A stretch of DNA of 64,000 nucleotides, taken from an uncultured Paracoccus sp. GTDB lineage: Bacteria > Pseudomonadota > Alphaproteobacteria > Rhodobacterales > Rhodobacteraceae. Positions 16,557-25,600 of the stretch are shown piece by piece. The stretch's first letter is position 1. Each line of letters begins with the position of its first letter. A program made the translations under genes and the position numbers. Below the pieces are notes generated by a model. That model was not told where the DNA came from and did no database searches. It saw nothing but the letters and a program-made list of their open reading frames with translations. The stretch is taken from positions 1 through 64,000 of the forward strand of contig NZ_CALMYP010000067.1 of assembly GCF_937873615.1 (NCBI RefSeq), written 5' to 3'.

Positions 16557-17840
16557 ATGAAACTGAAATTCGCAAGCCTCGTGGCCGGCGCGGTGATGGC
16601 CGCAGCCCCCGCCATGGCCGATCTGATCGTGCCGAACCTGTCCTATCGCACCGGCCCTTACGGCGCCAACGGCACCCAATATGCCGACGGCTTCAACGAT
16701 TACTTCACGCTCCTGAACGAACGCGACGGCGGCATCGGCGGCGAGAAGATCCAGGTCCCCGAATGCGAGACCGCCTATAACACCGAAAAAGGCGTCGAAT
16801 GCTACGAGGCGACCAAGGAGGGCGCGCTTGTCTTCAACCCGCTCTCGACCGGGATCACCTATCAGCTGATCCCGAAGGTCTCGGTGGACAAGAAGGTGCT
16901 TTACACGCCCGGCTATGGCCGCACCTCGGCCAAGGACGGGGCGGTCTTCGAGTGGGTCTTCAATGCGCCCGCGAACTACTGGGACGGCGCTTCGGTCGCG
17001 ATCAAGTATCTGCTCGACCAGAATGGCGGCGACCTGAACGGCAAGAAGGTCGCGCTCGTCTATCACAACTCGGCCTACGGGAAGGAACCGATCCGCACCC
17101 TGCAGGAACTCGGCAAGAAGCACGGCTTCACCCTGACCGAGATCCCGGTCGAGGCACCCGGCCAGGAACAGAAGTCGCAATGGCTGCAAATCCGCCGCGA
17201 CAAGCCGGATTACGTTCTGATGTGGGGCTGGGGCGTTATGAACCAGGTCGCCATTCAGGAAGCCGCGAACATCCGCTTCCCGATGGAGAATTTCATCGGC
17301 ATCTGGTGGGCCGGGTCCGAGCTTGACGTGCTGCCCGCCGGCGACGGCGCCAATGGCTACAAATCGCTGACCTTCAACGGCGTCGGCATGGACTACCCGC
17401 TTTACGACGACCTCAAGACCCATGTCATCGACCCCGGCAAGGCCAGCCAGGGCGGCGAGCATGTCGGCTCGGCAGTCTATTCGCGCGGCATGTATGCCGC
17501 CGTCGTCATCGCCGAGGCGATCCGCAAGGCGCAGGAGCTTTCCGGCACCTCGGCGATCTCGCCCGAACAGCTTCGCGACGGGTTCGAACAGCTCGACATC
17601 ACGCCCGAGCGGCTGGTCGAGATCGGCCTTCCCGATTTCGGCCCCGAGATCAAGCTGAGCTGCGCCAACCATGGCGGCAGCGGCATGGCCCGTCTGCAGC
17701 AATGGGATGCGGCGGCGAAGAAGTGGAACCTGATCACCGAGTTCACCGAACCCGATGCCGAGGTTCTGGCCCCGCTGATCGCCGAGGACGCGGCGGCCTA
17801 TACGGCCGAGAACAACATCACCCCGCGCGCCTGCGATTAA
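16557..17840 (+). CDS. Periplasmic substrate-binding protein of the Liv-type transporter
   Basis: A 427-residue secreted protein with a Sec signal peptide (MKLKFASLVAGAVMAAAPAMA, cleavage after AMA) and a type I periplasmic-binding fold: YRTGPYGANGTQYADGFNDY near the N-terminus, KVALVYHNSAYGKEPIRTL at the second lobe, and a late Cys pair (in LSCANH and at the terminal RACD). It captures the ligand for the LivHM-GF importer. Such proteins next to acyl-CoA ligases often bind aromatic or aliphatic acids, not amino acids, so I would not call it a leucine-binding protein. A strong GGGAGGAG site precedes the ATG. Confidence 0.9.
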   Translation: MKLKFASLVAGAVMAAAPAMADLIVPNLSYRTGPYGANGTQYADGFNDYFTLLNERDGGIGGEKIQVPECETAYNTEKGVECYEATKEGALVFNPLSTGITYQLIPKVSVDKKVLYTPGYGRTSAKDGAVFEWVFNAPANYWDGASVAIKYLLDQNGGDLNGKKVALVYHNSAYGKEPIRTLQELGKKHGFTLTEIPVEAPGQEQKSQWLQIRRDKPDYVLMWGWGVMNQVAIQEAANIRFPMENFIGIWWAGSELDVLPAGDGANGYKSLTFNGVGMDYPLYDDLKTHVIDPGKASQGGEHVGSAVYSRGMYAAVVIAEAIRKAQELSGTSAISPEQLRDGFEQLDITPERLVEIGLPDFGPEIKLSCANHGGSGMARLQQWDAAAKKWNLITEFTEPDAEVLAPLIAEDAAAYTAENNITPRACD

Positions 17841-17850
17841 GACCGACCGG

Positions 17851-17872
17851 CCCGGCGGCACCCGCTGCCGGG
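17851..17872 (+). terminator. Hairpin between the binding-protein and LivF genes
   Basis: CCCGGCGGC (17851-17859) pairs with GCTGCCGGG (17864-17872) with one mismatch and a 4-nt loop, just after the binding-protein stop. The tail has few Ts. It probably stabilises the upstream message or partly terminates transcription, so that more binding protein than ATPase is made. Confidence 0.4.
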
Positions 17873-17897
17873 CCCCCTTCCCTTTCGAGGACCCGCC

Positions 17898-18722
17898 ATG
17901 CTCGACGCCACGCCAGAGACCGAGACCCTGCTGGAGGTCAACAATATCGAGGTGATCTACAATCACGTCATCCTCGTCCTGAAAGGCGTCAGCCTCTCGG
18001 TCCCCAAGGGCAGCATCACCGCGCTTCTGGGCGGCAACGGCGCCGGCAAGACCACGACGCTGAAGGCGATCTCGAACCTGCTCGCCTCAGAACGGGGCGA
18101 GGTCACCAAGGGCGCCATCACCTATCGGGGCGAGCGGGTGGCCGATCTGAACCCGGCCACGCTGGTGAAGAAAGGCGTCATCCAGGTGATGGAAGGCCGC
18201 CATTGCTTCGAACACCTGACGGTCGAGGAAAACCTGATGACCGGTGCCTATACCCGCACCGACGGCGCAAGCGCGATCCGGCGCGACCTCGACATGGTCT
18301 ATGACTATTTCCCGCGCCTGCGCGAACGCCGCCGGTCCCAGGCCGGCTATACCTCGGGCGGCGAGCAGCAGATGGTCGCCATGGGCCGCGCCCTGATGTC
18401 GCGCCCCGAGATGATCCTGCTGGACGAACCCTCCATGGGCCTTGCCCCGCAACTGGTCGAGCAGATCTTCGACATCGTGAAGGCGGTGAACGAGGGCGAG
18501 GGCGTGACCTTCCTTCTGGCCGAGCAGAACACCAATGTGGCGCTGCGCTTCGCCCATTACGGCTATATCCTTGAAAACGGCCGCGTGGTCATGGACGGCG
18601 CCGCCAAGGCGCTGCGCGAAAACCCCGATGTGAAGGAATTCTACCTCGGCATGTCGGACAAGGGCCGCAAATCCTTCCGCGACGTGCGCTCCTATCGCCG
18701 CCGCAAGCGCTGGCTGTCCTGA
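17898..18722 (+). CDS. Liv-type ABC transporter ATPase (LivF-like)
   Basis: A 274-residue ABC ATPase: Walker A GGNGAGKTTTL, VIQVMEGRHCFEHLTVEENL, signature YTSGGEQQMVAMGRALM, Walker B MILLDEPSMGLAP and LLAEQNTNVALRFAHYGYIL. It is the second nucleotide-binding subunit of the importer. A basic C-terminal tail (RDVRSYRRRKRWL) extends past the usual family end. It lies 57 bp after the binding-protein gene and 43 bp before the second ligase gene. Confidence 0.92.
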   Translation: MLDATPETETLLEVNNIEVIYNHVILVLKGVSLSVPKGSITALLGGNGAGKTTTLKAISNLLASERGEVTKGAITYRGERVADLNPATLVKKGVIQVMEGRHCFEHLTVEENLMTGAYTRTDGASAIRRDLDMVYDYFPRLRERRRSQAGYTSGGEQQMVAMGRALMSRPEMILLDEPSMGLAPQLVEQIFDIVKAVNEGEGVTFLLAEQNTNVALRFAHYGYILENGRVVMDGAAKALRENPDVKEFYLGMSDKGRKSFRDVRSYRRRKRWLS

Positions 18723-18765
18723 TTTCACTGGACAATCTGTGATCCTGCCGATGGAATGAGGGCCG

Positions 18766-19989
18766 ATGATGGGTGAATATTTCGACGATCTGGAACTGCG
18801 CAGCGAGGATGAGCGCGCCGAATGGCTGGCCACGGCGCTTCCGGCAGCGATCTCGCGCGCGAAGACGGCACCGGCACTGGCGCGGCTGTTGCGCGATGTC
18901 GAACCGGGCGAGGTAACGGATCGCGCGGCACTGGCGCGGCTGCCGGTGATCCGCAAGGCCGAACTGACCGAGGCGCAGAAGAAGAATCCGCCCTTCGGCG
19001 GCTTCGCCACCCGCCTCGCCGCCGAATTCGACCATATCTTCCAGTCGCCCGGCCCGATCTATGAACCCGGCCGGCGCGAGGGCGACTGGTGGCGGCTTGG
19101 CCGCTTTCTGTTCGCCTGCGGGGTGCGGCGCGGCGATATCGTGCAGAACTGCTTCGCCTATCACCTGACCCCTGCCGGCATGATGTTCGACAGCGCCGCC
19201 CGCGCCGTCGATGCCGCCGTGCTGCCCGCCGGCACCGGCCAGACCGACCTGCAGGTACGCGCCGCCGCCGATATCGGCACCACCACCTATGCCGGCACAC
19301 CGGATTTCCTGAAGGTCATCCTCGACCGCGCGGATGAATTGGGCGAAACCCTCTCCTTCACCCGCGCCGCCGTCGCCGGGGGGGCGCTGTTCCCCTCTCT
19401 GCGCCAGTATTACGCGGATCGCGGCATCGTCACCCAGCAATGCTATGCCACCGCCGATCTGGGCAATATCGCCTATGAATCCGAGGCGATGGAAGGGATG
19501 ATCGCCGACGAGGGCGCCATTATCGAAATCGTCCGCCCCGGCACCGGCGATCCGGTTCCCGATGGCGAGGTGGGCGAGGTGCTCGTGACCACGCTTAACC
19601 CCGATTACCCGCTGGTGCGCTTCGCCACCGGTGACCTTTCGGCGGTGCTGCCCGGGCTGTCGCCCTGCGGGCGGACGAATATGCGCATCAAGGGCTGGAT
19701 GGGCCGGGCCGACCAGACCACCAAGATCAAGGGCATGTTCGTGCGCCCCGAACAGGTCGCAGCCCTGGTTGCCCGCCACCCCGAAATCACCCGCGCCCGT
19801 ATCATTGCCGAACGCGAGGGCGAGATGGACAGGATGACCGTCCAGATCGAAAGCCCCCGCTCGACCGAGGCCGATTACGCCGGCTCGGTCGTCGAGACGC
19901 TGAAGATGAAGGGCCGCATCCAGATCGTGCCGCCGGGCAGCCTGCCAAATGACGGCTTGGTGATCGAGGACCGCCGCAAATACGACTGA
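18766..19989 (+). CDS. Phenylacetate-CoA ligase-like AMP-binding enzyme
   Basis: A 407-residue adenylate-forming enzyme of the PaaK-like group. Its order matches that family: LARLPVIRKAELTEAQK near the N-terminus, VQNCFAYHLTPAGMMFD (in place of the Ser/Thr-rich loop of classical ligases), the QQCYATADLGNIAYE region equivalent to A5, and VRFATGDLSAVLPG, then RADQTTKIKGMFVRPEQV at the C-terminal domain. It is the last gene of the import cluster, so one ligand may be activated by either ligase, or the two may handle different acids. An alternative ATG lies 3 bases downstream. The substrate is inferred to be an aromatic or other carboxylic acid. Confidence 0.85.
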   Translation: MMGEYFDDLELRSEDERAEWLATALPAAISRAKTAPALARLLRDVEPGEVTDRAALARLPVIRKAELTEAQKKNPPFGGFATRLAAEFDHIFQSPGPIYEPGRREGDWWRLGRFLFACGVRRGDIVQNCFAYHLTPAGMMFDSAARAVDAAVLPAGTGQTDLQVRAAADIGTTTYAGTPDFLKVILDRADELGETLSFTRAAVAGGALFPSLRQYYADRGIVTQQCYATADLGNIAYESEAMEGMIADEGAIIEIVRPGTGDPVPDGEVGEVLVTTLNPDYPLVRFATGDLSAVLPGLSPCGRTNMRIKGWMGRADQTTKIKGMFVRPEQVAALVARHPEITRARIIAEREGEMDRMTVQIESPRSTEADYAGSVVETLKMKGRIQIVPPGSLPNDGLVIEDRRKYD

Positions 19990-20203
19990 ATACCATCACC
20001 GTGCCTTGTCGTCGGCAGGGCGCGCTGAGATGTGGACAGGTCAGTGGCAGCCAACAGGACAGGCTGGCCCACGGCGACCTTGCAGGGAATGTTGTGCTGG
20101 GAGGGGCGCGTTCACATTCAGCAGTTTCAATAGGTTATGTGAAGGCACCTTCCGCATTGAAACTTCCAGGATCTGAACCTGAAGGGCAGAAGATGGAAAC
20201 CAC
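19990..20203. other. Gene-free gap between the Liv/ligase cluster and the accessory block
   Basis: I see no convincing coding sequence in these ~214 bp. An imperfect hairpin (CTTCCAGG near 20162 with CCTGAAG near 20178) is followed on the minus strand by TTTC and could weakly terminate the beta-lactamase-like gene. I searched it by eye for a copy of the tRNA-Phe 3' end, as expected for an island boundary, and found none. Confidence 0.5.
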
Positions 20204-21343
20204 CTACCGCGTTGCCAGTTGAGCAATCAGGTCATTGGCCATTTGTGCAATCTGTGCCGATGCAGCGAAATCGAACTGGTTGATGGCGATGAAGACACCG
20301 ATATCATGCGACGGCGCGAAGGCGTGGTAGAGGAACATTCCCTGCAAGCCCCCTGCCTTTTGCAGGATGAACGGCTGGTTTCCCTTTTGTTGCATGACGA
20401 TCCAGCCAAGGCCCATTGCGTCCATGTCTCCCGATTCGTCGAACCCATAGGCAGGATCGAGCCCGTCACGCGTAACGAAGACCGCGTGATCGAGAAGACG
20501 GGTCTCTGGCCGATCGCCATCGTCCAGATGCCATTCCATCCAGGTCAGCATGTCATTGGCGGACGAGTATAGCCCGCTGGCACCAACCATAGCCGGGGAC
20601 GTAGGAATATCGGGAAGAACTTCGCCGTCGAAGCCATGCCCCGACATCAGTCGATCAGCGTCACGCGGTGCGAAACCGGTATCCTCCAGGCCGAGCGGGT
20701 CCAGGATGCGCTCGCTCAGCAAAGACGGGTAGGCCTTGCCGCTCGCCTTCTCTAGCGCGACCGCCAGCATGTCGAAGCCGAAATTCGAATACAGGCCGCC
20801 TGTTCCAGCCGGAAAAAGCTGCACGCCCGCCGAAAGCGCATCCAGATAGGCTTCATGCGTCAGTGTTGCGAAAGGGTCGTCATCCGGTCCAGCGGGGCGA
20901 TCCAACTCTCTCGGCAGGCCAGAGGTATGCGTCGCCAGATCGATCAGTCGGATCGGGCGGCTGCCAAGCTCTGGAATTTCTGTGCCATCCAGGTGCTGCT
21001 GAAGACTGTCGGTCAGGCCTATCTCTCCCTCGGCGGCCATCTCGGCCAGCACCGCCCCGGTGAAGACCTTGGTGATCGAGCCGACCCGCATCAGAGTGTC
21101 GCCATCAGGCGTGACACCATTGCCACGTTCGGTCTCGCCAAAGCCAAAGACCGCCCTGTCGCCATCCCGAACCGCACCGATGACCAGACCCGGAACGCCG
21201 GTTTCAAGAAAGAGAACCTGTCCACTGAAGGACACGGTTTCCTCAAGCAGGGAGGTTTGCGCAGCGACTGACCTGGCCGAGGTCGTTTGCATCAGTATTG
21301 AGAGTGTTAGAGCCACGGCCAGTTGTAACATCGGTCTACGCAT
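20204..21343 (-). CDS. Class C beta-lactamase-like serine hydrolase
   Basis: A 379-residue exported penicillin-binding-protein-like hydrolase. A signal peptide (MRRPMLQLAVALTLSILMQT, then SARSVAAQ) precedes the domain. The catalytic Ser89-X-X-Lys92 is in RVGSITKVFTG, the Tyr185-X-Asn187 motif is in GGLYSNFGF, HTSG sits between them, and the third motif is read as QKAGGLQG in place of KTG. AmpH/esterase-like members of this family cleave peptides, esters or beta-lactams; which applies is not visible. The ATG at 21343 follows GAGGAA. It lies 127 bp behind the protease gene on the same strand. Clinical-type resistance should not be assumed. Confidence 0.82.
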   Translation of the reverse strand: MRRPMLQLAVALTLSILMQTTSARSVAAQTSLLEETVSFSGQVLFLETGVPGLVIGAVRDGDRAVFGFGETERGNGVTPDGDTLMRVGSITKVFTGAVLAEMAAEGEIGLTDSLQQHLDGTEIPELGSRPIRLIDLATHTSGLPRELDRPAGPDDDPFATLTHEAYLDALSAGVQLFPAGTGGLYSNFGFDMLAVALEKASGKAYPSLLSERILDPLGLEDTGFAPRDADRLMSGHGFDGEVLPDIPTSPAMVGASGLYSSANDMLTWMEWHLDDGDRPETRLLDHAVFVTRDGLDPAYGFDESGDMDAMGLGWIVMQQKGNQPFILQKAGGLQGMFLYHAFAPSHDIGVFIAINQFDFAASAQIAQMANDLIAQLATR

Positions 21344-21470
21344 TTGCTTATGTTCCTCAATCCGCCTCCGCTTCGGTAAGGATAATGGCCTGCAACACTG
21401 CAAATAGTACAGCGGCCGGCGGCGATATTTCCAAGCCGTTTACCGGTCTGGTCTGGACCGAACTCCTTGA

Positions 21471-22523
21471 TCATGTTCCTTTCCACGCGTCTTCCCAAGG
21501 CCCCGGACCGGGGGTCGGGATGGCATCGAAGGTCACGCCGGCGTCGACGATGCGGACATCGCTTGCGATGTCGGACGCAGGCACAGCCCAGTTTGAGCCG
21601 TCAAGATTGCCCCTGAAATGCAGCCCAACGACCGAGCCGCTGTCGATATCTACCACCGCGCTGCCGGAATTGCCCGTCAGGGTCGAGCAATCGTGCCCGA
21701 GGAAGCGCCCGGTTCTGCCATTGATATTGCGGATCTCAACCGAGCCGACGATGCCGGGCGACAGGTGCTTGGTGTCAAATTCGGAAATCGTCGCGTTTTG
21801 CAGCGCCACGTCCTCTTCTGAATTTTTAGAGGGATAGCCGACAACCACCACCCGCGCATCGTCGGCTCCGGCGGCATCGGCGACCGACAGGGCCAGCGGC
21901 TCGGCGCCATCCGGCTTGCCCTCGATGCGCAACAGCGCGAGGTCGAACCAGGGATGGCGCATGACGATCCGCGTCACCGCTCGCGAGGCCGTCGGATCGG
22001 TGTCCCAGCGGTCCCTCTCGCGGCAGAAATTGACGCGTACAGAATATCCGGGGCGGATATAGGGGCCAAAGACCTCGTGGTTTCCGGAAAATACGGAGGC
22101 GACATGGTTGTTCGTCATCACGAGGTCATCGGCGACCAGGAAGCAACTGCCGTATTTCTGGAATTCTGCGCCCGAGGAATACTCGACTCGCGCCGTCGCG
22201 CGGCAGATGGGTTCGAGACGCGCATGGGCGGCAGGTTCGTTGAGGTCGGTCCAGAGCGGCCCCTCGATATGTTCAGGCAGGTCATTCAGCACCGGGGCTG
22301 CCGGCTGCATGAATATCGAACGCAAGACCATCTGTTCGGATTCGCTCAACTCCTCGCCCTGCTGCAATCGCTGGTGCAGCCGTTCGACCCGATCCGGATC
22401 GAGCCGGCGCTGTTCGAGCATCCGGGGCGAGACAATCTTGGCAAGTGGCTTGCCGGCGAGCCGCCTCAGCGTCTTGGGTTGGATCGCAATCGGGCGGCGA
22501 GGACGGGTCGGAAGATCCTGCAT
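21471..22523 (-). CDS. Trypsin-like (V8-type) serine protease without a signal peptide
   Basis: A 350-residue protein with an N-terminal ~110-residue basic, charged region and a C-terminal chymotrypsin-fold protease. The triad is visible: His140 in LVMTNNHVAS, Asp194 in PWFDLALLRI, and Ser286 in TLTGNSGSAVVD, the GNSGS arrangement of staphylococcal V8-like endopeptidases. No signal peptide or membrane span is seen, so it probably acts inside the cell or is exported by another route. The start follows AAAGGAG. It is divergent from the multicopper oxidase operon, sharing a 144-bp intergenic region. Target proteins are unknown. Confidence 0.82.
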   Translation of the reverse strand: MQDLPTRPRRPIAIQPKTLRRLAGKPLAKIVSPRMLEQRRLDPDRVERLHQRLQQGEELSESEQMVLRSIFMQPAAPVLNDLPEHIEGPLWTDLNEPAAHARLEPICRATARVEYSSGAEFQKYGSCFLVADDLVMTNNHVASVFSGNHEVFGPYIRPGYSVRVNFCRERDRWDTDPTASRAVTRIVMRHPWFDLALLRIEGKPDGAEPLALSVADAAGADDARVVVVGYPSKNSEEDVALQNATISEFDTKHLSPGIVGSVEIRNINGRTGRFLGHDCSTLTGNSGSAVVDIDSGSVVGLHFRGNLDGSNWAVPASDIASDVRIVDAGVTFDAIPTPGPGPWEDAWKGT

Positions 22524-22558
22524 GATCGGCTCCTTTTACGAAATTACCGGAAGAATCT

Positions 22559-22586
22559 TTGACGAAAAGGGAATCATTGGTATCGT
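22559..22586 (+). promoter_or_regulatory. Candidate promoter of the multicopper oxidase operon
   Basis: TTGACG at 22559-22564 and TATCGT at 22581-22586 are separated by 16 bp, a reasonable sigma-70-type pair in the divergent region, 82 bp before the oxidase ATG. Not verified experimentally. Confidence 0.4.
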
Positions 22587-22620
22587 GGAAGTCTATCGTT
22601 CTATTGGCTTTCTTTCAATT

Positions 22621-22639
22621 CCGGCGCGTTTCGCGCCGG
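22621..22639 (+). promoter_or_regulatory. Perfect palindrome in the oxidase operon leader
   Basis: CCGGCGCG, TTT, CGCGCCGG is a perfect 8-bp inverted repeat with a 3-nt centre. It lies 28 bp before the oxidase ATG (22668), between the candidate promoter and the ribosome binding site AAGAGG. As RNA it is a very stable hairpin; as DNA it is a symmetrical operator. Attenuation or repressor binding is inferred. Confidence 0.5.
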
Positions 22640-22667
22640 AGCGGCTTTCTTACAAGAGGCTGAATTC

Positions 22668-25600
22668 ATGGACCGATTTGTACATTTTGTCGCTGTCTCG
22701 CTTCTGTCTGCGTGGCTGATGCCCGACGCTCTGCATGCCGCCGATTCTCAGGTGCAGACGGGCGGCCAGACCACAGCCGACGCGATGGATTGCGCGCCCA
22801 TTCACGCAAAGTTCGCGGAGTTCACGGATCTCAAGCTAGATCGGACGGTCTGCGCCGATGTCGTCGCCCTGGACCAGACGCTGGTTTACAACCGCTTCGG
22901 CTCGTTCAACCCTTATGGCATGATCTTCGCGCTGAGGCGCGATGTGGCTTCGATGGACGAGGCGCCCAAAAGTTTTACCGCCGATGCCTGCGACGCATTT
23001 CTTGGCACCGAGGCCGGTGGCGGCGACCTGGTCGCGGGCAACGTGCGTCTGAAGGATTGCAAGCGACCGCGCCCGTTGACCCTTCGCGCCAATGTCGGCG
23101 ACTTGCTGCATGTGCGGCTCGACAACCTGTTGCGCCACGAGGCGCCGGGGATTTCCGAAACCTTCTGCCGGAGCACGCCGGACGGCGCCGACAACCTGTT
23201 CAAGACCTTGCGCGATTGGGTGGCCTGGGGCGACGCGAGCCGTGTCAAACATGGCGAGGCGCTTTGCGAAGCCGGTTCGGCGGCGCAATCGCCCGGCGCG
23301 GCGCCCGAAGGCGGCGACTGGCCGCGCACGCGTGGCGTTAATTTCGCCATCCAGGGGCTGAGGGCCGTCAACATCAACGGCAGCCAGGCGGACAACCGTT
23401 GCGTCGGCCTGGCGCCGGTCAAGCAGGGCTGGCCGGTCGATTGCTACTACGCGGTAGAGCGCGAGGGACCGTATTTTCTGGCCTCGACCGCGGCGCCTTC
23501 GGGGGGCGAGGGCGATGGCGGCTCGCTGACGCATGGGCTTTTCGGCGCCGTGGTGGCCGAACCTGCGGGAACGCGCTGGTATCGCAGCCAGGTCACGCGC
23601 GCCGCTTTCGACGCCGCCTGGGAGGTGACGCGTGCAAGTGACGGTCGGCTCGATGCCGTGGCCGATGCCGATGCCGATGTGATGAAGCCCTACGAGGCTG
23701 CCGACGACAACGGCGTGCCGATCCTCGATATGCTGATGGATCGGGGCAGCGGCGCGCATGAACTGGTCCATGGCGACCTCAATGCCATCGTCCACCGCGC
23801 GCCCGATGCTGGCGCCGGCGTCATCTATCGCGAGTTCTCGGTGTTTTTTCATGATGAAACGAAAACCTTCGTCACCCGGAATTTCCAGGAGCTTGGCATG
23901 TTTGCCAACGGGCAGCTTGCCGGGGTCAAGGACGGGTTCGCGATCAATTACGGCGCCAGCGGCATGGGGGCGATGCTGGTTGCCAACCGCAAGGGCATCG
24001 GACCTGCTGCCGATTGCATCGAGTGTCTATACGAGGAATTCTTCCTGACCTCGTGGGCCAATGGCGATCCGGCGCTTTTGGAACAGTTCAGCGACGATCC
24101 GTCGAACGTGCATCATTCCTATCTGAACGATCCGGTGGTGTTCCGGAATTTCCACGCCGGCCCCAAGGAAACCCATGTATTCCACCTGCACGCCCATCAG
24201 TGGTTCAGTGGCAACGATACCGGTCGCGGCGCCTATCTCGACTCCCAGACCGTGGCGCCGCAGCAGGGGTTCTCGTACCGCATCTATGGCGGCGGGACGG
24301 AAATCTATCGCCGCGACGACGAAACCCAGAAGGGCTGGTACGACACGCTGGGTTCGGGCAACCGCAATCGCACGGTGGGAGACTCGATCTTCCACTGTCA
24401 CCTCTACCCGCATTTCGCCCAGGGCATGTGGGAGTTGTGGCGCGTCCATGACGTGCTGGAGGACGGCAGCCGTAAGCTGCCCGACGGTCAGCTGGAGCCG
24501 ACCCTGTCCCTGGCCGAGATGGCACCCGAGATCCGCGCCCAGAGCCGCCCCGGCTCGGTCGATCCCACGACCGGTGCCTGGAACGCGCCCGGCCCCGAAG
24601 GTGCGACTGCGCTTGGCACGCCGATCCCGGCGATCGTTCCCCTGCCCGGCCAGCCCTGGCCGGTGCTGCCGTCCTATGGCGACGAGGATGTGACCCCCGA
24701 GCCGGGCGAGATCGCCGACGCTATGCCGGGCTATCCCTTCTACGTCGCGGGCCGTCCCGGCCACCGCCCGCCCCAGGCGCCGATGGACATTGCCCGCAAC
24801 CCCGCGCCTGGCCCAGGCGACGAGTTTCTTGATGGCGGCCTGCCGCGCCATGTGGTGACCGGTGGCGAGCGGCATTTCCCCTTCGAGATCCCCGATCTAG
24901 GCGACGCGCCGACGACCGGGACGTTGGATCAGGCCTTGAATGACCGCACCCGCACGGCGCGCGAGATCACTCAGGAGCAGATCGTCGCCAAGGCGCTAGC
25001 GCTCGGCGACATGACGATGGAGATCGAAAAGGTCAAACTCGACCTGCTGGATTATGACGGAACACCCCTGGAACGCGCCGCGATGGCGTTCCATCACGAC
25101 GGCGCCGGGCTGACCCTGCGCGACGCCAAAGGCAATCTGACGGCTTTCGACACCGTGCTCGGGGGATATGCTTCGCCCGGCGGGATCTATTCGGTCAATG
25201 GTGCCCCGCCGAAACCCGGCGCGCCCTTTGCCGATCCCTGCGGCGCGCCCGATCAACTTGGCACGATCACCGACTCGGGCGGAGGCTATAGCCACTTGGG
25301 CCGACCAGTGTTCTTCGTGAACGGTGACATCGACCCGAGCATCCCCATAGCAGAGGCCGATCGCGCGGCGGCCGGGGCAATGCAGGTGACGGCTTGGGTC
25401 CGCCGCCTCGCCCCCGGTGCCAAGCCAGAGGACCGGCCCCGGCTTTACACCGTCGATCCCGGCGGCAACCAGGTCGAGATCACTGGCCCGGTTCAGATTG
25501 TCGAGGATGATCCATTCCTGACGAGCACCGAGATCGCGGGCGCCTTCACTGCCGATCCGGCGGTCGTCGGCTATCGTCGCTACGAGGCTTCGGCGGTGCA

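Noticed and set aside
20160-20200. tRNA T-arm-like sequence (GGTTCAGATCCTG) near the end of the beta-lactamase-like gene
   Set aside because: The neighbouring bases are the coding end of that gene and no acceptor or anticodon arm can be built; it is only a small imperfect hairpin.
19990-20203. Possible left attachment site copying the tRNA-Phe 3' end
   Set aside because: No direct repeat of the tRNA end longer than chance was found by eye in this stretch.
20204-21343. Acquired beta-lactam resistance gene
   Set aside because: The SxxK and YxN motifs fit the wider class C/AmpH/esterase family and the third motif is KAG, not KTG; nothing marks it as a resistance enzyme.
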